Source: Bacteroides sp.
GTDB taxonomy: Bacteria > Bacteroidota > Bacteroidia > Bacteroidales > Bacteroidaceae
DNA length: 64,000 nucleotides
Assembly (NCBI RefSeq): GCF_030151085.1
Contig: NZ_JASLER010000092.1
Span: 1-64,000, forward strand
Direction: 5' to 3'
Below the pieces are notes generated by a model. That model saw only the letters and a list, made by a program, of their open reading frames with translations, had not been told where the DNA came from and made no database searches. A program made the position numbers and the translations under genes. How positions within the stretch are numbered: position 1 is the first letter of the stretch; the number at the start of each line of letters is the position of its first letter. Positions 51,620 to 60,519 of this stretch are shown here, one piece after another.

Positions 51620-52840
51620 CAAATCGGCAACAATAAAGCTACTGCCTCCTACGAAGATGAAATCTTCCGGGAGGCTTTTTTCTTGTGCAGCCCGCACGGC
51701 AGCCGGCACATCCGGATAGCACGCACCTTGAAGTCCTTCGGTAGCCGCCAGTTTAGCTAATTCTTCCTCGGGTAATGCACGCTTAACGCTGGCTTTAGTA
51801 AAATAGTAAATCGCTTCTTTAGGCAGTAATGCTAATACTCCGCGGATATCCTTATCATTTACCATACCTACTATAATATGCAGTTGGTGGTAAGATTGTT
51901 GCTTCAGTTGCTCTACAATGTAGGTAATGCCTCCTACATTATGCCCTGTATCACAAATCAGGGTAGGGGTATCCTGAAGTTTCTGCCATCGCCCCATTAA
52001 GCCGGTCAGTTCGGTGACGTGGGCAAAGCCACTACGTACTGATTGTTCATCCAGGTGATAGCCGATTTCTTTCAGGAGAGGAAGAGCCGTAAGAACAGTA
52101 CGAGTATTCTTCTTTTGATAGATTCCTTTCAACTCACACTCGATCCCGGGATAATCCTCACGGTCATTTTCTTCTGCAAAATAGATAGGTGCGCCTACTT
52201 CTTGCGCCTTGTTCAAAAATACAGGTCGGGTTTCGGGAGTTGTTTCACCTATCACAACGGGAATTCCACTTTTTATGATGCCTGCTTTTTCGCCGGCTAT
52301 TTTAGCCAATGTATTTCCGAGGAATTGAACATGGTCAAAACTGATATTGGTAATGATGCATAAATCAGGTCGGATGATATTGGTACAATCTAATCTTCCT
52401 CCAAGACCGACTTCGATGATAGCCACATCTACTTTCTCATCAGCAAAGTAGCGGAAGGCCATAGCAGTGGTCAATTCAAAGAAGGAAGGATGTAGCGGTT
52501 CGAAGAAGCTACGTTCTTTTTCTACAAAACGGATAACATATTCTTCCGGTACAGGTTCGCCATTGATGCGGATACGCTCCCTGAAGTCTATCAAATGAGG
52601 AGAGGTATAAAGCCCCACACGATAACCTGCTTCTTGCAATATTGCAGCAAGTGTATGCGAACAAGAACCTTTGCCGTTAGTACCCGCTACGTGAATACAA
52701 CGGAATGAATGGTGAGGATGTCCGAAGTGATTATCCAGTGCTATAGTATTTTCCAGCCCTTCTTTGTATGCCGAACTGCCCACCTGCTGGAACATAGGTG
52801 CGCTGTTATATAAGTAAGATAAAGTGTCCTGATAATCCAT
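51587..52840 (-). CDS. folC: Folylpolyglutamate synthase/dihydrofolate synthase
   Basis: The 417-residue Mur-ligase-fold enzyme has GTNGKGSCSH as the ATP loop, TSPHLIDFRERI, and EVGLGGRLDCTN with NISFDHV. The C-terminal domain begins near 290 (DTGHNVGG). It adds glutamate to dihydropteroate or folate. The 3' end overlaps ridA on the other strand by 33 bp. Confidence 0.95.
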   Translation of the reverse strand: MDYQDTLSYLYNSAPMFQQVGSSAYKEGLENTIALDNHFGHPHHSFRCIHVAGTNGKGSCSHTLAAILQEAGYRVGLYTSPHLIDFRERIRINGEPVPEEYVIRFVEKERSFFEPLHPSFFELTTAMAFRYFADEKVDVAIIEVGLGGRLDCTNIIRPDLCIITNISFDHVQFLGNTLAKIAGEKAGIIKSGIPVVIGETTPETRPVFLNKAQEVGAPIYFAEENDREDYPGIECELKGIYQKKNTRTVLTALPLLKEIGYHLDEQSVRSGFAHVTELTGLMGRWQKLQDTPTLICDTGHNVGGITYIVEQLKQQSYHQLHIIVGMVNDKDIRGVLALLPKEAIYYFTKASVKRALPEEELAKLAATEGLQGACYPDVPAAVRAAQEKSLPEDFIFVGGSSFIVADLLANRDALNLH

Positions 52841-52905
52841 CTTTTGTAATATTTAACAAGAAAGGAATCCTTTCTGCTTATTAATTTGTTTATCTTTATA
52901 AGCAA

Positions 52906-52913
52906 CAAAGATA
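52906..52913 (-). promoter_or_regulatory. -7 box of folC
   Basis: TATCTTTG on the minus strand matches TAnnTTTG, 65 bases before the folC ATG. The divergent phoH gene starts at 52937. Confidence 0.45.
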
Positions 52914-52936
52914 TTAACTATTTAAATCTATCGAGT

Positions 52937-54262
52937 ATGGGAGCTAAGAAAAATTTTGTGATTGATACCAATGTAATCCTTCACGACTATAACTGTTTGA
53001 AAAATTTCCAAGAGAACGACATTTATCTTCCCATTGTAGTACTTGAAGAGTTGGACAAGTTTAAGAAAGGCAATGAGCAGATTAATTTCAATGCCCGTGA
53101 GTTTGTCCGCGAACTCGACTTAATTACAGACGACAATCTCTTTACGAAGGGAGCATCGTTAGGTGAGGGGCTGGGACGTTTGTTTGTAGTGGCAGGAGCA
53201 ATAGAATCTCCCAAGGTACGTGAATCGTTTCCTACGCGTATTCCCGATCATCAGATTTTGACTGTATTAGACTGGCTTACCGAAAAGAAGCCTAATATGA
53301 AATCCATTCTTGTTACGAAAGATGTTAATCTGCGCATGAAAGCCCGCTCTATCGGCCTGCTATGCGAGGACTATATCAACGACAAAGTGGTGAATGTCGA
53401 TATATTCGAGAAGTCGAGTGAAGTTTTCGAAGGAGTTGATCCTGCTTTAATCGATCGTATTTATTCTTCAAAAGAGGGAATAGATATTAGTGAATTCGAC
53501 TTTAAGGATGTTATCCATCCTAATGAATGCTTTGTTTTGAAGAGTGACCGAAATAGTGTACTTGCGCGTTATAATCCCTTTACCCATTCTGTTTGCCGGG
53601 TAAACAAATCCAAAAATTACGGAATCGAGCCACGTAATGCCGAACAAAGTTTTGCATTTGAAGTTTTGAATGATCCTAATATTACATTGGTTGCATTGAC
53701 TGGTAAAGCCGGAACCGGTAAAACCCTGTTGGCATTGGCGGCCGCTTTAGGCAAACTTACCGAGTACAAACAGATTCTTTTAGCTCGTCCTATTGTTGCC
53801 TTGTCGAATAAAGATTTAGGTTTCTTGCCTGGTGATGCTAACGAAAAAGTAGCTCCCTATATGCAGCCATTGTTCGATAATCTTAATGTGATCAAACATC
53901 AGTTCGCTTCTAACTCTTCAGAGGTAAAACGCTTGGAAGATATGCAGAAAAGTGAACAATTAGTAATAGAAGCATTAGCCTTTATTCGCGGACGAAGCTT
54001 GAGTGAAACTTATTGTATTATTGATGAAGCTCAGAATTTGACCCCACATGAAATAAAGACTATTATTACCCGTGCAGGTGAGGGTACAAAGATGGTATTT
54101 ACGGGTGATATCCAACAAATAGACCAGCCTTACCTTGATAGCCAGTCCAATGGGCTTGTGTATATGATAGATCGTATGAAAGATCAGAATTTATTTGCCC
54201 ACGTTAATTTGGTGAAAGGAGAGCGTAGCCAGTTGAGTGAATTAGCTAGCAATTTAATGTAA
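52937..54262 (+). CDS. phoH: PIN-PhoH family ATPase
   Basis: The protein has 441 residues from the ATG of MGAKKNFVIDTNV; a TTG 51 bases upstream is rejected. A PIN nuclease domain (about 5-135, with D9-type acids in FVIDTNVILHD) precedes the PhoH ATPase domain, with Walker A GKAGTGKT and Walker B CIIDEAQNLTPHE. Such fusions act as RNA helicase/nuclease. It is monocistronic. Confidence 0.92.
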   Translation: MGAKKNFVIDTNVILHDYNCLKNFQENDIYLPIVVLEELDKFKKGNEQINFNAREFVRELDLITDDNLFTKGASLGEGLGRLFVVAGAIESPKVRESFPTRIPDHQILTVLDWLTEKKPNMKSILVTKDVNLRMKARSIGLLCEDYINDKVVNVDIFEKSSEVFEGVDPALIDRIYSSKEGIDISEFDFKDVIHPNECFVLKSDRNSVLARYNPFTHSVCRVNKSKNYGIEPRNAEQSFAFEVLNDPNITLVALTGKAGTGKTLLALAAALGKLTEYKQILLARPIVALSNKDLGFLPGDANEKVAPYMQPLFDNLNVIKHQFASNSSEVKRLEDMQKSEQLVIEALAFIRGRSLSETYCIIDEAQNLTPHEIKTIITRAGEGTKMVFTGDIQQIDQPYLDSQSNGLVYMIDRMKDQNLFAHVNLVKGERSQLSELASNLM

Positions 54263-54293
54263 ACAGGACATTTCTAGCGAGATAAATAATATC

Positions 54294-54333
54294 CGCCCCA
54301 TCTTCTCTACGACATAAAAGAGGGGAAGGGGCG
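54294..54333 (+). terminator. Imperfect hairpin after phoH
   Basis: CGCCCC (54294-54299) and GGGGCG (54328-54333) pair outside a looser CTCT/AGAG inner stem. No long T-tract follows. Confidence 0.4.
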
Positions 54334-54380
54334 ATTTCTGCTTATGTTAATTTTTTATTATAATATTTTTTTATCTATTT

Positions 54381-54413
54381 CTTGCTCGCTTTAGCCAAAA
54401 TAATGTATCTTTG
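54381..54413 (+). promoter_or_regulatory. Promoter of the CapD-type gene
   Basis: CTTG (54381-54384) and TATCTTTG (54406-54413, perfect) are 21 bp apart. The -7 box covers a TTG that could be mistaken for a start; the real ATG is at 54444. Confidence 0.6.
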
Positions 54414-54443
54414 CCACGCCTAAAAACAAAACTGTCAAGCAAA

Positions 54444-56345
54444 ATGAAGCGAAGAATTTTTCATAGATACCTTTCTGCAAAGGTATTACCTATTTGGACT
54501 ATTCTATTGATTGATGTATTTATCATCGTCATATCTAGTCTGCTGGCTTATGCACTCCGATATGATTTCAGAAGTATTTTTCTGGAATCTTCCACCATAG
54601 ATAGAACAATTTTATGGACGGTTGTTGTCAATCTGGTGTTTTTCCGTGTTTTCCGGACATACTCTAACGTATTACGCTTTTCATCTTTTGTGGATATCAT
54701 GCGTATCTTTGTTTCGTTAACAGTGTCCTACGCATTGTTGATGATTGCGAGTGTATTGGCTGAAAGTTATATGAATTTCAATTTGGCTCCGGTCAGTGTG
54801 CTTTTCATGTCGTACATCATTAGCTTTGCCATGATGGCATGTTCGCGTATCGTTGTTAAAACATTCTTTGAAGCGTTGAACTTTGATGGAACACATAGCG
54901 CAAATGTTTTTATTTATGGAGCTAAGGAAGCTGGGGTAAATATTGCTAAGGCATTGCGTGTGAATTTGCGTAATCATTACCGCTTGCGTGGATTTATTGC
55001 TGATGAGCCTGAGTTGATAAATAAAGTGATGATGGGTGTCAGAGTGTTTCCTAACGATGACACATTGATTGATAACTTGAGTGACCGCGATGTGCAAGCC
55101 ATCATTATTTCTCCTGCCAAGATGGAGGAATTGAAAAAATCGGATATGGCGGATCGCTTGTTGGCACATAATATCAAATTGATGACCGCCCCTCCATTAA
55201 GCGAATGGAATGGTCAGACATTAAACCGTACCCAACTGAAGGAAATTCAGATTGAAGACCTTTTGCAACGTAATCCTATCGAGATAGATATTCATAAAGT
55301 GGCTTCCCATCTGGAAGGTAAACGAGTTATGATAACAGGTGCAGCCGGATCTATTGGTAGTGAAATCATGCGTCAGGTTGCTTCGTTTAATCCTTATAAA
55401 CTGATTTTGGTAGACCAGGCGGAAACTCCTTTGCATGATATTCGTCTGGAGTTGCAAGACCGGTGGCGTGATATTGATGCGGAAACGATTATTGCCGATA
55501 TTTCCAACCAGACTCGTATGGAGGCGATATTCCAGGAATTCAAGCCTCAGTATATCTTCCATGCAGCAGCCTACAAGCATGTACCTATGATGGAAGATAA
55601 TGTTTCTGAGTCTATACAGGTCAATATTTTTGGTACACGTTCTATTGCCGACTTGGCTGTGAAATATGGTGCTGAGAAATTTGTGATGATTTCGACTGAT
55701 AAAGCAGTTAATCCTACCAATGTGATGGGATGTTCCAAACGTATTTGCGAAATTTATGTGCAGTCTTTGGCTAAGAAATTGCAACAAGAAGGTGGAGCCA
55801 CTCAATTCATCACTACTCGATTCGGGAATGTATTGGGATCTAATGGTTCTGTTATTCCTCGTTTCCGTGATCAGATTCAGCGTGGTGGTCCTGTAACAGT
55901 TACTCATCCCGAAATTATACGTTATTTCATGACTATTCCCGAAGCTTGCCGCTTGGTACTTGAAGCCGGTAGTATGGGGAATGGTGGAGAGATCTACATC
56001 TTTGATATGGGTAAACCGGTGAAGATTGTAGACCTTGCCAAACGTATGATCAGCCTGTCCGGCCGTACAGATGTAAAGATTGAGTTTACAGGTTTGCGTC
56101 ATGGTGAAAAGTTGTATGAAGAACTTCTGAATGTGAAAGAGCTGACCAAGCCTACTTATCATGAGAAGATAATGATTGCTACTGTGCGTGAGTATGATTA
56201 TGATGAAGTAAAGGAACGTATCCAAAAACTCATTGATGTTAGTTATACATATGATCAAATGAAGATTGTAAGCGCAATGAAAGATATCGTTCCGGAGTTT
56301 GTCAGTAAGAATTCTTGTTTCGAAGCTTTGGATAAGAAGTCATAA
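54444..56345 (+). CDS. CapD/WbpM-type nucleoside-diphosphate-sugar dehydratase
   Basis: The protein has 633 residues from the ATG at 54444. Four N-terminal membrane helices (about 15-140) come first. A CoA-binding-like Rossmann region with FIYGAKEAG follows, and then the catalytic SDR with GAAGSIGSEI, HAAAYKHVPMME, STDKAVNPTNVMG and SKR. This is the membrane 4,6-dehydratase type that makes modified sugars such as QuiNAc precursors for capsule or O-antigen. It stands alone, so the polymer is made elsewhere. The catalytic lysine is in the MGCSKR region. Confidence 0.93.
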   Translation: MKRRIFHRYLSAKVLPIWTILLIDVFIIVISSLLAYALRYDFRSIFLESSTIDRTILWTVVVNLVFFRVFRTYSNVLRFSSFVDIMRIFVSLTVSYALLMIASVLAESYMNFNLAPVSVLFMSYIISFAMMACSRIVVKTFFEALNFDGTHSANVFIYGAKEAGVNIAKALRVNLRNHYRLRGFIADEPELINKVMMGVRVFPNDDTLIDNLSDRDVQAIIISPAKMEELKKSDMADRLLAHNIKLMTAPPLSEWNGQTLNRTQLKEIQIEDLLQRNPIEIDIHKVASHLEGKRVMITGAAGSIGSEIMRQVASFNPYKLILVDQAETPLHDIRLELQDRWRDIDAETIIADISNQTRMEAIFQEFKPQYIFHAAAYKHVPMMEDNVSESIQVNIFGTRSIADLAVKYGAEKFVMISTDKAVNPTNVMGCSKRICEIYVQSLAKKLQQEGGATQFITTRFGNVLGSNGSVIPRFRDQIQRGGPVTVTHPEIIRYFMTIPEACRLVLEAGSMGNGGEIYIFDMGKPVKIVDLAKRMISLSGRTDVKIEFTGLRHGEKLYEELLNVKELTKPTYHEKIMIATVREYDYDEVKERIQKLIDVSYTYDQMKIVSAMKDIVPEFVSKNSCFEALDKKS

Positions 56346-56352
56346 AAAAAGT

Positions 56353-56417
56353 ATAGATATAAAATAGGGTGGTAAAGTTGCCTGCTAAAGCACTTTACCA
56401 CCCTATTTTATATCTAT
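56353..56417. terminator. Strong convergent terminator
   Basis: A perfect 26-bp stem (56353-56378 with 56392-56417) with a 13-base loop; A- and T-runs on both sides let it work in both directions. Confidence 0.92.
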
Positions 56418-56427
56418 TTAGTTCTTC

Positions 56428-57405
56428 TTACTCGCGTGAGGAGAAGTATTTTAAGAATTGCGTACGTTCGAATGTATTAACTCCCTTTGGATCACTCACA
56501 TTCAAAATGCCTTTGAATTGATTAATTGTCTCCATACCTTTGCGGTCCATCCATAAATTCAGGAAGCGAATGTATTCTTCAATAATGAAATAAGAGCTTT
56601 GATAGAGCGCACTACATATTTCTACAACCGAAGCGCCTGCTAATATGGCTTTTACAACACCTTCCGGAGAGTGAATTCCACCTGATGCTGCATAATCCAT
56701 CTTGTTTACATTTGCAGAAGCAATGCCAATCCAGCGTAAGACTTTGGCTAAATCAGATTCGTTGCTGAATACGTTGCCGGAGATTTGAGTCATTTTCTCA
56801 ATATTGATATCCGGTTGATAGAAACGGTTGAACATTACTACTGCAGCTGCCCCATTGGCATACAATTGGTCAATGAGTGCAATAGGATTGGTAAGGTTGT
56901 CGCCTAACTTCATGATAACAGGAATCTTGATCATTTTTTTTATGTGGCTCAAGATATCAATGTGGCGTTGTTCAAAAGAGCCATACACATAGTTTATATC
57001 TGTTTGCAGCGCAAGAATATTAATTTCCAATGCGTCAGCACCTGCTTCTTCAATTTTGGTGGCAAACTCAATCCAGTCAGCGTCCTGATAGCAGTTTATA
57101 CTGGCTATAATGGGTATATTACAAACTTTCTTACTCTCTTTGATTAAAGTTATGTATTCACCTATCTTATGTTCACGAACATATCCTACCAGATAATCAC
57201 TACCTTCGGGATACATATTGGGATCACCAAGCCAGTCAGCTTCCCTCATAATTTGCTCTTCAAAAAGGGATTTGAGAACGATGGCTCCAGCACCTGCTTC
57301 ATACAACTTCTGATTTTTTGTAGCACTGTCTGTCAGTCCGGAGCTGCTGATAATAATGGGGTTCTTGAGTTTCAACCCTGCAAAAGTAGTTTCTAATGTT
57401 GCCAT
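56428..57405 (-). CDS. Dihydroorotate dehydrogenase-like flavoprotein
   Basis: The 325-residue TIM barrel is of the DHOD family (LKNPIIISSSGLTDS; IASINCYQ; VIMKLGDNLTNP; AASGGIHSPEGVVKAILAGA). The usual catalytic cysteine/serine loop is altered, so it belongs to the DHOD-like group rather than PyrD proper. Probably FMN-dependent. Likely cotranscribed after the PLPBP gene, 23 bp away. Confidence 0.85.
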   Translation of the reverse strand: MATLETTFAGLKLKNPIIISSSGLTDSATKNQKLYEAGAGAIVLKSLFEEQIMREADWLGDPNMYPEGSDYLVGYVREHKIGEYITLIKESKKVCNIPIIASINCYQDADWIEFATKIEEAGADALEINILALQTDINYVYGSFEQRHIDILSHIKKMIKIPVIMKLGDNLTNPIALIDQLYANGAAAVVMFNRFYQPDINIEKMTQISGNVFSNESDLAKVLRWIGIASANVNKMDYAASGGIHSPEGVVKAILAGASVVEICSALYQSSYFIIEEYIRFLNLWMDRKGMETINQFKGILNVSDPKGVNTFERTQFLKYFSSRE

Positions 57406-57428
57406 GATAAAGGATTAGTTATAAGTTA

Positions 57429-58094
57429 TTAGTACGTTCTTTCTCCAAAAATATTGCTTCCTACACGTATTAATGTGCTTCCGGCTGCTATGGCTTCGTG
57501 ATAATCGTGAGACATTCCCATTGATAATTCTCGAAATGACTCTTCATTAGCAAACCAAGCGGATTTCATTTCTTGGAAGAAGCTACTTAAAGAACAAAAT
57601 TCTGCCTTAATTTGTTCAACATTATCAGTGTTTGTCGCCATTCCCATTAATCCACATATCCGAATGTTTTTGAGTTCTTTCCATTCACCGGATGCCAACA
57701 TTTTCCGGCACTCCTCAAAACTGAATCCGAATTTGGTTTCTTCGCGTGCTATATGCAGTTGGAGCAGGCAATGAACGGTTTTGTTTATTTTTGCGGCTTG
57801 CTTATTAACTTCGGTAAGCAACTTGAAGGAATCAATACCATGAATTAATGCTACGTATGGAACAATAAATTTAATTTTATTTGTTTGCAGGTGTCCGATG
57901 AAATGCCATTCAATATCTTTAGGCAGGCTTTCATATTTTGAAGTCATTTCCTGTACCTTGCTTTCTCCGAATATACGTTGTCCGGCACGATATGCTTCTT
58001 CTATTGCCTCATTAGGGTGAAATTTGGAAACAGCCACTAGTCGTACCCCTTCAGGCAGTTCGCTCAGTATTTGTTTTAAATTCTCTGCAATCAT
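57429..58094 (-). CDS. PLP homeostasis protein (YggS/PLPBP)
   Basis: The protein has 221 residues from the ATG of MIAENLKQIL; longer versions would run into the preceding DUF4494-like gene. The PLP lysine is in LVAVSKFHP, with IEWHFIGHLQTNK, GLMGMAT and SMGMSHDYHEAI. It binds PLP as a fold-type III barrel without known catalysis and keeps PLP in balance. Confidence 0.92.
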   Translation of the reverse strand: MIAENLKQILSELPEGVRLVAVSKFHPNEAIEEAYRAGQRIFGESKVQEMTSKYESLPKDIEWHFIGHLQTNKIKFIVPYVALIHGIDSFKLLTEVNKQAAKINKTVHCLLQLHIAREETKFGFSFEECRKMLASGEWKELKNIRICGLMGMATNTDNVEQIKAEFCSLSSFFQEMKSAWFANEESFRELSMGMSHDYHEAIAAGSTLIRVGSNIFGERTY

Positions 58095-58101
58095 ACCTAA
58101 T

Positions 58102-58566
58102 TTACACTTCCGGTTTGTCATTCGGTTCTGCGCTATACGGATATACATCCATGATAGCAGTTTCTGATACGGATGCAATCTGATAATCAGCCATTGTACC
58201 TTTCATGCCCTCATCCAACTTCTTCACAGCATCGCGCAAGTCAGCTGCTTGTACAAGTACCTGAGTGGAAGTTTTCTTTTCAGCACCGCTTTTCTCATCG
58301 AGTGTGATGAAAACTAATTTGCATTTAAACCAGCGGTCGGCAGATTCTTCTTCGCTAGGAAATAATTCACTATAGTTGGCACGTTTGATGTCCGATACGG
58401 TAAATTCGCCCGAAATAAAAGGAGTCATTTCTTCGATGATACGTGCTTCGGCCTCTGTAAAGCTGAGTGCATCTACCAGATAAGGTTCAGTTACTTTCTT
58501 ATTCATACCGTTTTCCATTGTTTTCTCGTAACGGATTTTGCACTCAAACCATGTATGCATTGCCAT
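58102..58566 (-). CDS. DUF4494-like protein
   Basis: The 154-residue soluble protein fits the DUF4494 family of Bacteroidetes (WFECKIRYEKT at the start, VTEPYLVDALSFTEAEARI). Function unknown. It lies 7 bases before the PLPBP start and heads the three-gene minus-strand unit with PLPBP and the DHOD-like gene. Confidence 0.78.
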   Translation of the reverse strand: MAMHTWFECKIRYEKTMENGMNKKVTEPYLVDALSFTEAEARIIEEMTPFISGEFTVSDIKRANYSELFPSEEESADRWFKCKLVFITLDEKSGAEKKTSTQVLVQAADLRDAVKKLDEGMKGTMADYQIASVSETAIMDVYPYSAEPNDKPEV

Positions 58567-58725
58567 AATTTTCTATTTTTTAATTAGTTGGTTTATTATT
58601 ACTCTTTTGATGCGTGCCTATGCTCGCCAAAAGCAGTACAAACTTACGGAAAATCTCTGTAAGTGCCGAATAAAATGGGAGAAATGTCGTTGAATTGCTT
58701 ATTAATGAAGGAATATGCAAAATGC

Positions 58726-60519
58726 TTATTCTAGTGATTTCTTTAACAATTCATACATCTTGATACCATGAATACGGATAGCCATTTTATCCCAATTATT
58801 TTTATGAGATTGATAAACAATCAAGAGTTTCAAGCTTTCAATAGAGCCTGTTTTACTTCCATTACAATATGCTTCCACATGTGCTCTTTTTACCTCATAA
58901 GATTCATTCTGTAATGACGAATTCAGTCCTTGTGAAATCATTACAAGGTTTCCAAAACTATCTCTAAGCGCACTATCTTCTTCCGTATCTTCCCATTTTG
59001 TATTTGAGTCACTTTGGGGAGTTTGAGGAGCTATATGTTCCAAACTTCTGTTTCTGATGAATACATATTTATTAGTAACCTCCAATTCCGAAGGACTGTC
59101 GGCAAATATCTCCTTTCTATGAAGCCATACATACAAGTCTAACCGCCAGAACCAATAACGAATATCGCTTCCATAGGAGAGCGATTCGTAACTGGGTAGC
59201 TCGTGTTCTTTATCATCCATTCGTTTCAATTCTTCATACAAATCATGAGCATTTGGAATTTGATTATGGGGTAATATATAATCCATCAACCAGCCAAACC
59301 ATTTGTAATTGGTAAAGTTGGAAGAAGAAACATACAACATAGATTCCAGCATGAGGAGCTTCTTTCTTTCCTCATTATCTTCCGGAAGATTCATATCGAG
59401 GTCGTAACCATACTCTGTTGGACGAATAAAGCAAATGTCCATAATCAGACGGCTGCGAAATAACTTGTCTATGAAGTCCGATATATCTTCAATATTCACT
59501 TTGTCACCTTCATAAGGTAAATATTTGGAGAATATTTCAAGCAGATTGCCCGGATTAAAGAACTCTTCTTTACTTTCATTGATTATATTTTTGTACTTCC
59601 AGTAGAGGGTATGCAATAAGAGGTAGGGAAAGCGTAGCGAACACCTGCTTTCTCTATCTGTAGTTCTTGTGGCTTTAGGTGATGCCATGGTGGGAGGTAT
59701 ATCAAGGATAAGTTTAGATTCGTCTTCTTCCAGGTCGCCTAATCCATTGATGATATTTTGGTGAATGATTTCGTTGAGACTTGATTGAAAGGCTTGATGC
59801 TTTCTTGCCTTGACATCATCATTCTCTTTACTTTTCCTGATAAGGGGAGTATCTACATCTGCGATAACATTCCACAATTGCAGATATAGATTTATTTCTT
59901 CTGGCATGTTTGTCAAAAGTTTGACTTTCAAGATTTCGTGCTGTTCCAAGTTCTTACCTGAACAATTCATTCTTTCAAAATATTTATTTAAATCCTGTGG
60001 GCTATATCCATTCGGAAGTTCTGATATGAAGAAACTCAAATGTTCGAAGATGTATTCCGCAAATCTTTGGGATTCGGTCTGCCCATTGAGGTTTTCGAAG
60101 AATGACTTAATAGCTTTCGTACCAGCTTCCATCTTCAAATTTACATATGATTTTACATTGTTATCATCATTGTAAATAAGATGTTGCAAGTAGTTATCGT
60201 CAGCAGGACGTGCAACAAACTTGAGCCTTGGGGTTTCATTTGAAGAGATAAAACTACTCCAACAATCATAATCCTTAAGAGTACATCCCAAAAGCATCAT
60301 AGCGGTAAAACGCTGTTGACCATCCACAAGTTCATGCGATTCGGTAGCCGTCAACATGCCGATGTAATAATCATCGGGACTTTGAGATAATTCAAATGTA
60401 CGTTTCAAATCATGCAGGAGGGTAAGTATGTTTTCGGGATTCCATTCAAAGAGTCTTTGATAAATAGGTATTATAAAGAAAAGTTTTTCTTCTACAATTT
60501 GTTTCGGAGTATATTTCAT
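58726..60519 (-). CDS. DUF262-DUF1524 protein (GmrSD-like, HNH nuclease candidate)
   Basis: The 597-residue protein begins with DUF262: IIPIYQRLFEW (16-26) and the DGQQR motif (66-70), a ParB-like nucleotide-binding fold. Near the C-terminus EHIAPQ (494-499) and GNLVMIS with a following asparagine (523-535) form the DUF1524 His-Me/HNH-type nuclease signature. GmrSD and SspE restriction proteins have this make-up. Its start overlaps the stop of the upstream DUF262 gene by 4 bases, so the two are coupled. A defence role is inferred. Confidence 0.85.
   Translation of the reverse strand: MKYTPKQIVEEKLFFIIPIYQRLFEWNPENILTLLHDLKRTFELSQSPDDYYIGMLTATESHELVDGQQRFTAMMLLGCTLKDYDCWSSFISSNETPRLKFVARPADDNYLQHLIYNDDNNVKSYVNLKMEAGTKAIKSFFENLNGQTESQRFAEYIFEHLSFFISELPNGYSPQDLNKYFERMNCSGKNLEQHEILKVKLLTNMPEEINLYLQLWNVIADVDTPLIRKSKENDDVKARKHQAFQSSLNEIIHQNIINGLGDLEEDESKLILDIPPTMASPKATRTTDRESRCSLRFPYLLLHTLYWKYKNIINESKEEFFNPGNLLEIFSKYLPYEGDKVNIEDISDFIDKLFRSRLIMDICFIRPTEYGYDLDMNLPEDNEERKKLLMLESMLYVSSSNFTNYKWFGWLMDYILPHNQIPNAHDLYEELKRMDDKEHELPSYESLSYGSDIRYWFWRLDLYVWLHRKEIFADSPSELEVTNKYVFIRNRSLEHIAPQTPQSDSNTKWEDTEEDSALRDSFGNLVMISQGLNSSLQNESYEVKRAHVEAYCNGSKTGSIESLKLLIVYQSHKNNWDKMAIRIHGIKMYELLKKSLE

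Noticed and set aside
54411..54443. Upstream TTG start for the CapD-type protein
   Set aside because: It overlaps the TATCTTTG -7 box; the ATG at 54444 gives the normal N-terminus.
55221..56258. Minus-strand open frame of 345 codons opposite the CapD-type gene
   Set aside because: Shadow of a well-conserved SDR coding sequence; composition rich in His/Thr/Ile as expected for an antisense frame.
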